The position numbers and the translations under genes were made by a program. Below, piece after piece: positions 18,390 through 25,607 of a stretch of DNA of 49,684 nt. The stretch is from Rhodothermaceae bacterium Tc-Br11_B2g6_7. GTDB taxonomy: Bacteria > Bacteroidota > Rhodothermia > Rhodothermales > Salinibacteraceae. How positions within the stretch are numbered: the first letter of the stretch is position 1; each line of letters opens with the position of its first letter. The stretch spans positions 1 through 49,684 of the forward strand of contig LKNB01000018.1 in NCBI GenBank assembly GCA_001564055.1. The letters are read 5' to 3'. Under the pieces are notes generated by a model that was given only the letters and a program-made list of their open reading frames with translations, was not told the DNA's origin and did no database searches.

Positions 18390-18436
18390 CGCCGCTTCCC
18401 CTTCCCCCACTGAAGTAACGCCCCCACTCTGTCCTG

Positions 18437-19981
18437 ATGTCTTCTCATCTCTTTATTATTCTTCCCATTGTGATTCCCTTCACGGTGGCGGTGGTAACAC
18501 TGCTGCTGCGGAAGGCGCCACAGATTCAACAGTGGGTTAACCTGACCGGAATGCTGGCCCTCATGGCCGTTTCGGTTAATTTGCTCTGGTTGGTGCACGT
18601 TGACGGTATCCAGGCCACCACCTTTGGTGGCTGGGCGGCCCCGTTTGGGATCACCTTCGTTGCGGACCATCTGGCGGCGATCATGGTGCTGTCTGGGGCA
18701 CTCATGGGGCTGGCAATCTCGCTCTATGGCATGGCCGAAATGGACAAGGAGCGCATTGCGTTCGGCTATTACCCGTTCATGAATATGCTCATGGCGGGCG
18801 TTATCGGCGCCTACATGACAGGGGACTTGTTTAACCTCTATGTGTGGTTTGAGGTGCTGCTGATCGCGTCGTTCGTGCTGATGGCGCTTGGCAACACGCG
18901 GGAGCAGCTCACCGCTGATATCAAGTATGTAGCCATTAATCTGGTCTCGTCGCTGCTCTTCCTGGGAGGCGTAGGCCTTATCTACGGGATCACGGGCTCG
19001 CTGAACATGGCCGAAATCTCGCTGCTCCTCGCCGAGGTGGAGTCGCCCGCGCTGATCACCACCATCGCGATGCTCTTCATTATCTCGTTTGGCATCAAGT
19101 CGGCGATCTTCCCGCTCTATTTTTGGCTCCCGGCGTCCTACCACACGCCGCCGCCTACAATCATGGCGCTATTTGCGGGGCTCCTAACGAAGGTGGGCGT
19201 GTACGCGCTGATTCGTGTGTTCACGCTGTTCTTCACCTATGATGTAGGCTACACGCATACCCTGCTCCTCTGGATCGCGGGCTTTACGATGGTGTCGGGC
19301 GTCCTCGGGGCGGCTATCCAGACCGACTTCCGCCGTATCCTCTCGTTTCACATCGTGAGCCAGATTGGATATATGATCATGGGGTTGGCGCTCTTTACCC
19401 CGGTAGCTCTCGTCGGCGCTATCTTCTACATCGTCCACAACCAGTTGGCCAAGACCAACCTGTTTTTGATTAGTGGCCTGGCCAATCGGCTGGAGGGTAC
19501 CTTCACCCTGAAGAAGCTGGGCGGACTCTATGCCGTGTATCCTGGGCTGGCGGTGCTGTTCGTGATCTCGAGCTTTGCGCTTGCCGGATTCCCCCCGTTG
19601 ACGGGCTTCTGGGGCAAACTGGTGCTGGCCATCGGGGCGCTTGAGACGCAGGAGTACATCATCCTGGCTGTGGCCTTGCTTGTAGGCATGATGACGATGT
19701 TCTCAATGGCTAAGATCTGGATGTACGGTTTTATGCCCGGCACCGAGTCAAACCGGGCGAACGCGACGTCTGACGACCACACCCTATTGGGCATGGGCAA
19801 CGGCGCGAGCGGCACGCCGTATGTGACGTCCCCCGTGATGATGTATATCCCAATCGTACTGGTAGCCCTTCTAATCGTCGCAGCAAGCGTATTTTTTGGG
19901 CCGGTGTACACCATCACCGAACAGGCGGCCCTCGAGCTGCTGGATCCATCCCTCTACATTGATGCGGTACTCAACCCATGA
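18437..19981 (+). CDS. mrpD: Mrp Na+/H+ antiporter subunit D
   Basis: The 514-residue second antiporter-like subunit resembles NuoM/NuoN. Visible signs are WFEVLLIASFVLMALG (TM5 Glu), KSAIFPLYFWLPASYHTPPP (TM7), LLTKVGVYALIR (TM8 Lys) and FHIVSQIGYMIMGLAL. It carries the proton channel partner to MrpA. Its last codons overlap the start of mrpE by 4 bp (ATGA). Confidence 0.95.
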   Translation: MSSHLFIILPIVIPFTVAVVTLLLRKAPQIQQWVNLTGMLALMAVSVNLLWLVHVDGIQATTFGGWAAPFGITFVADHLAAIMVLSGALMGLAISLYGMAEMDKERIAFGYYPFMNMLMAGVIGAYMTGDLFNLYVWFEVLLIASFVLMALGNTREQLTADIKYVAINLVSSLLFLGGVGLIYGITGSLNMAEISLLLAEVESPALITTIAMLFIISFGIKSAIFPLYFWLPASYHTPPPTIMALFAGLLTKVGVYALIRVFTLFFTYDVGYTHTLLLWIAGFTMVSGVLGAAIQTDFRRILSFHIVSQIGYMIMGLALFTPVALVGAIFYIVHNQLAKTNLFLISGLANRLEGTFTLKKLGGLYAVYPGLAVLFVISSFALAGFPPLTGFWGKLVLAIGALETQEYIILAVALLVGMMTMFSMAKIWMYGFMPGTESNRANATSDDHTLLGMGNGASGTPYVTSPVMMYIPIVLVALLIVAASVFFGPVYTITEQAALELLDPSLYIDAVLNP

Positions 19982-20511
19982 GCAATCTGCTGTTAAACTT
20001 TGTACTGGCGCTCATCTGGACCTTCGTCACGGGCGCTTTTACGCTGGGTAATTTTGCCGTGGGTTTCGTGTTGGGCTATGCCGTGATGCGGCTGGCACGC
20101 CCCCTCATCGGGGCCTCAACCTACGACGCGCAGCTGTGGCACCAGATCATGCTTCTGGGCTTCTTCATGCGTGAATTGTTTATCTCCAGCGTGCGAGTGG
20201 CCTGGGAGGTGCTCACGCCAGGCTACAGTATGAGGGCCGGGGTGATGGCTATCCCGCTGGATGTGGAGACCGATCTTGAGATCACGATGCTGGCCAATCT
20301 GATTTCGCTTACGCCGGGTACCCTGAGCATCGATGTGTCGGCTGATCGCAAAAAGCTCTTTGTGCACAATATGTACCTGGACGACAGCGTGGAAGCGTCG
20401 ATCCTGGAGATTAAGCACGAACTGGAGCAGCGCATAATGCGCGCCACGGGTTCGTATAAGACGTCGAAGCCCGGGCCAAAGAAGCCGGCACGTCTCACCA
20501 TGGAAACCTGA
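19978..20511 (+). CDS. mrpE: Mrp Na+/H+ antiporter subunit E
   Basis: The 177-residue protein has two N-terminal TM helices and a cytoplasmic domain with the family segment ANLISLTPGTLSIDVSADRK, followed by HNMYLDD. MrpE is needed for full antiport activity in several Mrp systems. Here it is the last gene of the operon rather than the fifth. It overlaps mrpD by 4 bp and is followed after 62 bp by an unrelated phosphopantetheinyl transferase on the same strand. Confidence 0.93.
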   Translation: MSNLLLNFVLALIWTFVTGAFTLGNFAVGFVLGYAVMRLARPLIGASTYDAQLWHQIMLLGFFMRELFISSVRVAWEVLTPGYSMRAGVMAIPLDVETDLEITMLANLISLTPGTLSIDVSADRKKLFVHNMYLDDSVEASILEIKHELEQRIMRATGSYKTSKPGPKKPARLTMET

Positions 20512-20573
20512 GCGGGGGCCATGCCAGCCCGTTGGTTCTTGTCCATCGTTCTTCGTCCCCGGTGTGCTCTTCG

Positions 20574-21212
20574 ATGAAGCTCCCGCCCAACATCGCGCTG
20601 CGCTGGCTTACGCATGATGCAGCCATGGCGCCGACGTGGATGGCGTGGTTGACGGACGAGGAGCGGGCGCAGGTGGCATCGTTCGGGCATCCTGACCGCC
20701 GCCGTGAATTCGTGACGGGCCGCGCTGCGCTACGGCTCCTGTTGGCGGACGAGCAACACAGCGATCCGCAGGCCATCACGCTCGAAACCGCTTCGGATGG
20801 CGCTGTGGAGACCGCTCAAGGGCATCCGCAGGTATCGCTGGCCCACACCGGCCCGCACGCTGTGGCGGTGGCGGCCCCGCATCCCGTGGGGGTAGACCTT
20901 GAGCATATCCAGCCGCGCCGGCCTGACCTCCATCGGTTTTTGTTGCATCCCTCCGAGTATGACATCCTTGACACGGTGCCGCTGGCACGCGATGAGCTGC
21001 TGGTGCTGCTCTGGACGTTGAAGGAGGCCACCCTGAAGGGGCTGCGCACGGGCTTTCGTCGCTCGCCGAAGACCCTGCGCCTGACCATCGACTTCCCGGC
21101 GCGTGCGGCAGCCGTAGCCGTCGTTGATGGCGCGCCGTGGACGGTCCAGTTTCAGCGCGCCCACGGCTGCTGGCTCTCCGTCGCCCGTCCGGCCGCTACT
21201 GTGTTATCCTGA
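20574..21212 (+). CDS. 4'-phosphopantetheinyl transferase, Sfp type
   Basis: The 212-residue enzyme moves phosphopantetheine from CoA to a conserved serine of carrier proteins. The signature is GVDLEHI (Mg-binding Asp and Glu) and WTLKEATLKGL. The start is taken at the ATG 20574 (MKLPPNIALRW); a TTG upstream at 20532 would add residues unlike the family. The Sfp group activates fatty acid, polyketide or peptide carrier proteins; no such synthase is in the window, so it may serve the primary acyl carrier protein. Its end is 26 bp from menB. Confidence 0.88.
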   Translation: MKLPPNIALRWLTHDAAMAPTWMAWLTDEERAQVASFGHPDRRREFVTGRAALRLLLADEQHSDPQAITLETASDGAVETAQGHPQVSLAHTGPHAVAVAAPHPVGVDLEHIQPRRPDLHRFLLHPSEYDILDTVPLARDELLVLLWTLKEATLKGLRTGFRRSPKTLRLTIDFPARAAAVAVVDGAPWTVQFQRAHGCWLSVARPAATVLS

Positions 21213-21238
21213 CTCATCTTTCCGTCTCTTCTCTCGCT

Positions 21239-22132
21239 ATGCCATCCGACTTATTCGACCCCGCCGCCTGGACGCCTGTGCCTGGCTTCGACCTGACCGA
21301 CGTGACTTACCACCGTGCGGAAGAGCAGGGCACGGTTCGCATTGCCTTCAACCGCCCAGACGTACTGAATGCCTTCCGCCCGCAAACGGTGGACGAGCTA
21401 TACCGCACGCTCAACCATGCGCGGCAGACGTCCGATGTGGGGTGCGTGCTGTTGACGGGCAATGGACCCTCGAAGAAACACGGCAAGTGGGCGTTCTCTT
21501 CCGGAGGCGACCAGCGCATCCGTGGGAAAGACGGGTATAAGTACGAAGGGGCGGAGGGCGACGTAGACCCGGCAAAGCTGGGACGGCTGCATATCTTGGA
21601 GGTGCAGCGGCTGATTCGTTTTATGCCGAAGGTGGTGATTGCGGTAGTGCCCGGGTGGGCAGTAGGCGGCGGCCACAGCCTGCATGTGGTGTGCGATCTC
21701 ACACTGGCGAGCGCGGAGCATGCGATCTTCAAGCAGACCGACGCCGATGTGGCCAGTTACGATGCCGGGTTTGGCTCGGCCTACCTGGCACGGCAGGTGG
21801 GGCAGAAGCGGGCGCGCGAGATCTTTTTCCTCGGGCGCAATTACTCAGCTGAAGAGGCGGTGGCCATGGGCATGGCCAATGCCGCGGTACCGCATGAGGC
21901 GTTGGAGACCACAGCGCTGGAATGGGCCGCTGAAATTAACGGCAAAAGCCCCATGGCCATCCGCATGCTGAAGTACGCCTTCAACCAGATCGACGATGGG
22001 CTCATCGGGCAGCAGCTCTTCGCCGGCGAGGCCACGCGCCTTGGCTACATGACCGATGAGGCGCAAGAAGGCCGTGACGCATTTCTCGAAAAGCGCGATC
22101 CGAACTGGGACGACTTCCCGTGGCATTATTAG
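21239..22132 (+). CDS. menB: 1,4-dihydroxy-2-naphthoyl-CoA synthase
   Basis: The 297-residue crotonase-fold enzyme closes the second ring of menaquinone from O-succinylbenzoyl-CoA. Diagnostic segments are FSSGGDQRIRG, PGWAVGGGHSLHVVCDLTLAS (oxyanion region), DADVASYDAGFGSAYLA, and the C-terminal DDFPWHY that is typical of MenB and not of general enoyl-CoA hydratases. The start is the ATG at 21239 (MPSDLFDPAAW). It is consistent with menaquinone as the acceptor of the complex I subunits encoded upstream. Other men genes are not in the window. Confidence 0.95.
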   Translation: MPSDLFDPAAWTPVPGFDLTDVTYHRAEEQGTVRIAFNRPDVLNAFRPQTVDELYRTLNHARQTSDVGCVLLTGNGPSKKHGKWAFSSGGDQRIRGKDGYKYEGAEGDVDPAKLGRLHILEVQRLIRFMPKVVIAVVPGWAVGGGHSLHVVCDLTLASAEHAIFKQTDADVASYDAGFGSAYLARQVGQKRAREIFFLGRNYSAEEAVAMGMANAAVPHEALETTALEWAAEINGKSPMAIRMLKYAFNQIDDGLIGQQLFAGEATRLGYMTDEAQEGRDAFLEKRDPNWDDFPWHY

Positions 22133-22151
22133 AAGCTGCTTTGATATGCCG

Positions 22152-22410
22152 TTAGGGGCGGCTGAGGGCCAATCGTAGTGAGGCGGGCTGGATCATGGCT
22201 GCACGCGTCTCGGCCAGGCGCTCGCACTCCTTCGAGAGGCGCCGCCAGCCTCCCAACCAGCCGAGGGTGCGTTCGACAATCCAGCGCTTTGGCTCTACGG
22301 AAAAAGCCCGGCTCATCCGACTTTGATGTGGGAATCTCCAGCCGAAGCCCAAACGCCTCAGCGGCATTCCGAACGATCCTAACGTGCTAATGACCGGTAT
22401 ACGTTTCAGA
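22152..22410 (-). pseudogene. IS5-family transposase remnant (C-terminal piece, frameshifted)
   Basis: On the minus strand the C-terminal part reads RWIVERTLGWLGGWRRLSKE and continues to a stop at 22152, the DDE-domain end of IS5-group transposases with its conserved Glu. Just upstream the matching sequence RIVRNAAEAFGLRLEIP is found in another frame, joined across a frameshift near 22295-22305 and preceded by an in-frame TAG. So the gene is broken at least twice and has lost its N-terminus. No clear terminal inverted repeats remain. It lies between menB and a peptidase gene, marking an old insertion. Confidence 0.8.
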
Positions 22411-22485
22411 AGGGCTTCGTTAATCACGAACAAGGCCGCCGATCTCGTGCAGCGCATCCCGTAATAGGTCCACGCCCAGACTCCC

Positions 22486-23349
22486 ATGATGGCTGACGCA
22501 TCTCTGCTCGAGCAGTACGTTCGCATACTGGCGGAAGAGCTCTCGCCGCGCGACGCCGCAAACCCCAGGGGGTTGGAAGCGAGTGCGACGTTTGTGGAGG
22601 AGGTCTTCCGCGCCTACTCGGACCGAGTATCGGTGCAGCCGTACGATGCCAAGGGGCTTCGGGTGCGCAACGTGTGTGCCCGGTTTGGTCCAGAAGGCGG
22701 GCCGCGGATGGTGGTGGGTGCGCACTACGACGCTGCCGGACCCTACCCGGGGGCCGACGATAATGCCAGTGGGGTGGCCGGGCTGCTGGAACTGGCGCGC
22801 TTGCTGTCAGAAGAGCCGCCTGCGTCGGATGTGGAGCTGGTGTCGTTTCCGCTGGAAGAGCCGCCCTTCTTCATGACGCGCCACATGGGCAGTGCCGTGC
22901 ATGCACGCGCGCTGAAAGCCAAGGGTGTAGAGGTGCGGGCGATGATCGCACTGGAGATGATCGGTTACTTCTCCGACGAACCGAACAGCCAGGGCTTTCC
23001 ACTCGGGCCGTTGATGAAGCCGTTCTATCCGGCCACGGGCAACTTCATCGCGGTCGTCGGCAAGTGGGGCCAGGGGCACCTGGTGCGTGCGGTGTGCGAG
23101 GGGATGCGCTCGGCCACGCCTCTCGGGGTCGAGTCGCTGATTGCGCCTCGGATTCTGCCGGGCGTGACGTTGTCAGATCACCGGAGCTACTGGAAGCAGG
23201 GCTTCCCCGCCGTGATGCTTACAGATACGGCGTTCTTCCGCAACGCCAACTACCATACACCCCACGATACGCCGGATACGCTCGACTATCGTCGCATGGC
23301 CCAGGTGGTGGACGGCGTACGCGGTGCTGTTGACCGGCTCACCGGCTGA
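22486..23349 (+). CDS. M28-family zinc peptidase
   Basis: The 287-residue protein matches M28 aminopeptidases. It has MVVGAHYDAAGPYPGADDNASGVAGLLELAR with the metal ligands His and Asp, then FPLEEPPFFMTRHMGS with the Glu pair, and a C-terminal NYHTPHDTPDTLDY with the last His ligand. It lacks a signal peptide and the usual PA domain, so it is a short, possibly cytoplasmic or N-truncated member. The IS5 remnant lies directly upstream. An ATGATG at 22486/22489 provides the start, and either codon may be used. Substrate unknown. Confidence 0.88.
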   Translation: MMADASLLEQYVRILAEELSPRDAANPRGLEASATFVEEVFRAYSDRVSVQPYDAKGLRVRNVCARFGPEGGPRMVVGAHYDAAGPYPGADDNASGVAGLLELARLLSEEPPASDVELVSFPLEEPPFFMTRHMGSAVHARALKAKGVEVRAMIALEMIGYFSDEPNSQGFPLGPLMKPFYPATGNFIAVVGKWGQGHLVRAVCEGMRSATPLGVESLIAPRILPGVTLSDHRSYWKQGFPAVMLTDTAFFRNANYHTPHDTPDTLDYRRMAQVVDGVRGAVDRLTG

Positions 23350-23377
23350 TATCTCCGGGGTCCCATGATCCCTACGC

Positions 23378-23600
23378 TTATGCCGCCTCCCGCAGGGACG
23401 GCTCGCGCGTCTCGGCCACCTCGTAGACGCCGTCCTCTTCCATGCGTCGCCGAATAATCGTCTCCTCCAAGCGATCGGTCGTAACATCTGCATGCCCAAC
23501 AAGAAGCGCTCCAGGCCGAACTGCGTCTGCCCGTGCTGCCGGGGGCGGTGCTGCACCTCCTGTGCGGTGAGCCGGTCGAAGCCTCCCATTTGGCCAGCAT
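23378..23600 (-). pseudogene. broken gene remnant of unknown family
   Basis: Two minus-strand frames show strong third-position GC bias and protein-like composition. One reads FDRLTAQEVQHRPRQ and on to GLERFLLG; the other ends TDRLEETIIRRRMEEDGVYE and runs to a TAA at 23378. They join only by a frameshift near 23490. The acidic end is typical of this genome's real proteins. I do not recognise the family. The neighbouring IS5 remnant and the decayed stretch to 24000 fit gene decay. Confidence 0.35.
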
Positions 23601-23984
23601 CGGGATTCGATCAACGAATAGTGCACTCCACACACCCCCGTCACGGCCGTGGCTCATACACGCAGGTATACACAGTAGACTGGTAGTTGTCAAAATGACG
23701 GCCGCGCGTATCCCGGGGTGCGGCGGTGGGGCGTTCCGCGGCTGAATCTCCAGAAACCCAGTGTCGTCATTGGGGTGGCCTGCGCATACGGGGCCACAGC
23801 GTTTTCAGCCTGCCGCTGGCTCATCAATACGCTCAAGCAGCAAGTCCCGATCTGAAAGCAGGAGACGTCCGCCGACGGGTCCACCGAGTGGGTGGAAGGG
23901 CAGGGGGCACGTTCGGTGGTTGCAGTGCATGCGATGGTTGGGGGGTGCCGTACAGGGCGGATCGCCATCTGGGCCCGCTGGCCC
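23601..23984. other. stretch without a recognisable gene
   Basis: About 380 bp between the broken remnant and the imuB promoter. Frames on both strands are short with mixed codon use. I see no RNA gene or repeat. It may be decayed sequence left by the event that brought the IS5 remnant. Confidence 0.5.
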
Positions 23985-24013
23985 TTGACAGAAAGAGGAG
24001 CATTACCTATCAT
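23985..24013 (+). promoter_or_regulatory. sigma70-like promoter of the imuB-dnaE2 operon
   Basis: A consensus -35 TTGACA (23985-23990) is separated by exactly 17 bp from a -10 TATCAT (24008-24013). The transcription start would fall near 24020, at the edge of the dyad that follows, so a repressor bound there would block initiation. Confidence 0.7.
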
Positions 24014-24019
24014 ATGCAA

Positions 24020-24056
24020 TACATGTTCAAAACATGAGTTATGTTTTAAACATGTA
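24020..24056. promoter_or_regulatory. 37-bp near-perfect dyad, candidate SOS operator
   Basis: The left arm TACATGTTCAAAACAT (24020-24035) and the right arm ATGTTTTAAACATGTA (24041-24056) are inverted copies differing at one position, around a 5-bp spacer. Each arm is itself palindromic: CATGTT-CAA-AACATG on the left and ATGTTT-T-AAACAT on the right. Two adjacent repressor sites directly over the start of transcription of a translesion operon suggest LexA, but the LexA box of this lineage is not known to me. Confidence 0.65.
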
Positions 24057-24091
24057 CCGCAAGGCTTCCTCACCCAACAGGCAGAAACCCC

Positions 24092-25300
24092 ATGCGTACA
24101 GCGGCCCTACTCATTGATGATCTGGTTGGGCAGGCTCACACTGCCGCGTACCGGCCCCGCGGGCCACTGGTGGTGCGGCGGGGTGGGTGCGTAGCGGGCC
24201 GGTGTGGCGTGGCCCGAGCGCTCGGCATAGCCCCCGGATGGACGGTCGATCGCGCGCTGCGGGTGGTGCCAACCGCAGTGGTAGTGACACACAAGCCGCA
24301 TATCATCCGCACCTTTGAGGAATCGGTTCGGGCACAGGCGCATGCCCTGACGCCATTTCTGGAGGGGGCCGCCCCCGGATTGCTTTATCTGGGGGTCGAT
24401 CAGCCGGAAGTGCTGGCAGAGCTGGCTGAGGCGGTAGGGGCGCGCGTGGGCGTAGCAGCTTCCCGGCGGCTGGCGCGGCTGGTCGCAGCGGCTACTCCGC
24501 CGGGTACCCTGCGTGTAGTCGATGGCGCCGCTGATGACGTGCTGGCGCGGGTCCCGACTCCGGTGCTGAGCCGGCTGGGCATTGCGGAGGATACCATAGA
24601 GCGGCTGCAGCTTTTCGGGCTGCGCACAGTGGACGAGGTGGCCAAGCTGACGCGGCGCCACCTGCTGCGCCAGTTTGGGAAGGAGGGAAAGGCGCTGCAT
24701 ACGCTGCTCGCCCCAAGCGATGAGCCGCCTCTCACGGCGTATCAGCCGCCGCCGTCGGTGCAGGTCGCGCTTGACATCGATCCTCCGGTGTGTGAGCCGG
24801 CGGGTCTCGACGGCGCGCTGGAAGAAGCCTTACGGGATGGCCGCCAGGCGCTGGGCACGCGGCGGGCCCAACGCGTGCAGGTGCGCCTCACGCTGCGGCC
24901 GCCTACACGTGCAGGATCGAGCGAGCCTTTGCACCGCTCGGCTGATCGGCTGCTGCACACGGCTACCGCTGAGGCGAACCCTTTCCGGCGGGCCCTGCGC
25001 CGCCTGGTGCATACGCTGCTCAAACAGGAAGGGCCGGCTGCTGCAGCGGACCGCGTAAGGGGAGAGGTGACGCGGCTGGAGATTGAGCTGGGGGCGCTCA
25101 CGGAAGCACAGGCTGCGCAGGGTCACCTCTTTGCCGAGCGCCCAGCGGCGCGGCAGGCGGTTGCGGCGGTGGAGGCGCGGTACCCCGGAGCCATGCTGCA
25201 GGTGCAGCTACAAGATACAGGGTTCTTTCCGGAATCCCGCTACGCGCTGGTTCCGGTGCAGAGTGCCTCGATGGACGCCCGTGCGGGAGGTCCCGGGTGA
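24092..25300 (+). CDS. imuB: ImuB-like Y-family polymerase homologue, probably non-catalytic
   Basis: The 402-residue protein aligns in outline with Y-family polymerases of the ImuB type. The N-terminal strand MRTAALLIDD is followed by palm/fingers-like sequence GVARALGIAPGWTVDRAL, a helix-hairpin-helix thumb segment (RLQLFGLRTVDEVAKLTRRHLLRQFG, given here in part) and a C-terminal little-finger region. The SxDE catalytic pair of active enzymes is absent; the matching place reads LGVDQPE. So it is probably an adaptor, as known for ImuB. A clamp-binding pentamer QGHLF lies at residues 343-347. It heads an operon with a small protein and dnaE2 and has its own promoter and dyad. No imuA is adjacent. 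Confidence 0.82.
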   Translation: MRTAALLIDDLVGQAHTAAYRPRGPLVVRRGGCVAGRCGVARALGIAPGWTVDRALRVVPTAVVVTHKPHIIRTFEESVRAQAHALTPFLEGAAPGLLYLGVDQPEVLAELAEAVGARVGVAASRRLARLVAAATPPGTLRVVDGAADDVLARVPTPVLSRLGIAEDTIERLQLFGLRTVDEVAKLTRRHLLRQFGKEGKALHTLLAPSDEPPLTAYQPPPSVQVALDIDPPVCEPAGLDGALEEALRDGRQALGTRRAQRVQVRLTLRPPTRAGSSEPLHRSADRLLHTATAEANPFRRALRRLVHTLLKQEGPAAAADRVRGEVTRLEIELGALTEAQAAQGHLFAERPAARQAVAAVEARYPGAMLQVQLQDTGFFPESRYALVPVQSASMDARAGGPG

Positions 25301-25530
25301 GCAGTCCACATACACCCATCACGGTACAGATGGCCGAGGGCCGTCCGTGCGCGCTCCACTGGAAGGGCCGCCGTGTGCCGGTCGATGCCATCGCAGACTA
25401 TTGGGTACTGGAGGGGCGCTGGTGGCAAGGCCGCACGCGCCGCACCTACTTGCGGCTGGTTACGCCCGCGGGCACGCTGGAAGTCTACCGCACGGCTGGC
25501 ATCTGGCACCTGAGCCGCGTGCTCGACTGA
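25297..25530 (+). CDS. small DUF6504-like protein of the imuB-dnaE2 operon
   Basis: A 77-residue protein starting with GTG and overlapping the end of the imuB-like gene by 4 bp, so translation is coupled. The sequence is Trp/Arg-rich: RPCALHWKGRRVPVDAI, then DYWVLEGRWWQG and TYLRLVTPAGTLEVYR, ending WHLSRVLD. This pattern resembles the small DUF6504 proteins found beside Y-family polymerase/DnaE2 genes in other bacteria, an identification made from memory of the pattern. It looks like a small beta-sheet protein and could be an accessory part of the mutasome. Confidence 0.7.
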   Translation: MSSPHTPITVQMAEGRPCALHWKGRRVPVDAIADYWVLEGRWWQGRTRRTYLRLVTPAGTLEVYRTAGIWHLSRVLD

Positions 25531-25607
25531 GCCGGCAGCCGTGGGCCGTCCTGCCTCCCGTGCTCCGCCACCCGTTTCGTCGTCCATCTTCTGTATCCTC
25601 GCCTGCT

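Noticed and set aside
20532-20573. TTG start for the phosphopantetheinyl transferase
   Set aside because: The extra 14 residues are Ser/Val-rich and unlike the family; the ATG at 20574 fits better.
23378-23644. Possible tyrosine recombinase end (GHADVTT string)
   Set aside because: The short string resembles the LGHxxxxTT box, but neither the catalytic Tyr nor the Arg boxes follow or precede it, and the string crosses the frameshift.
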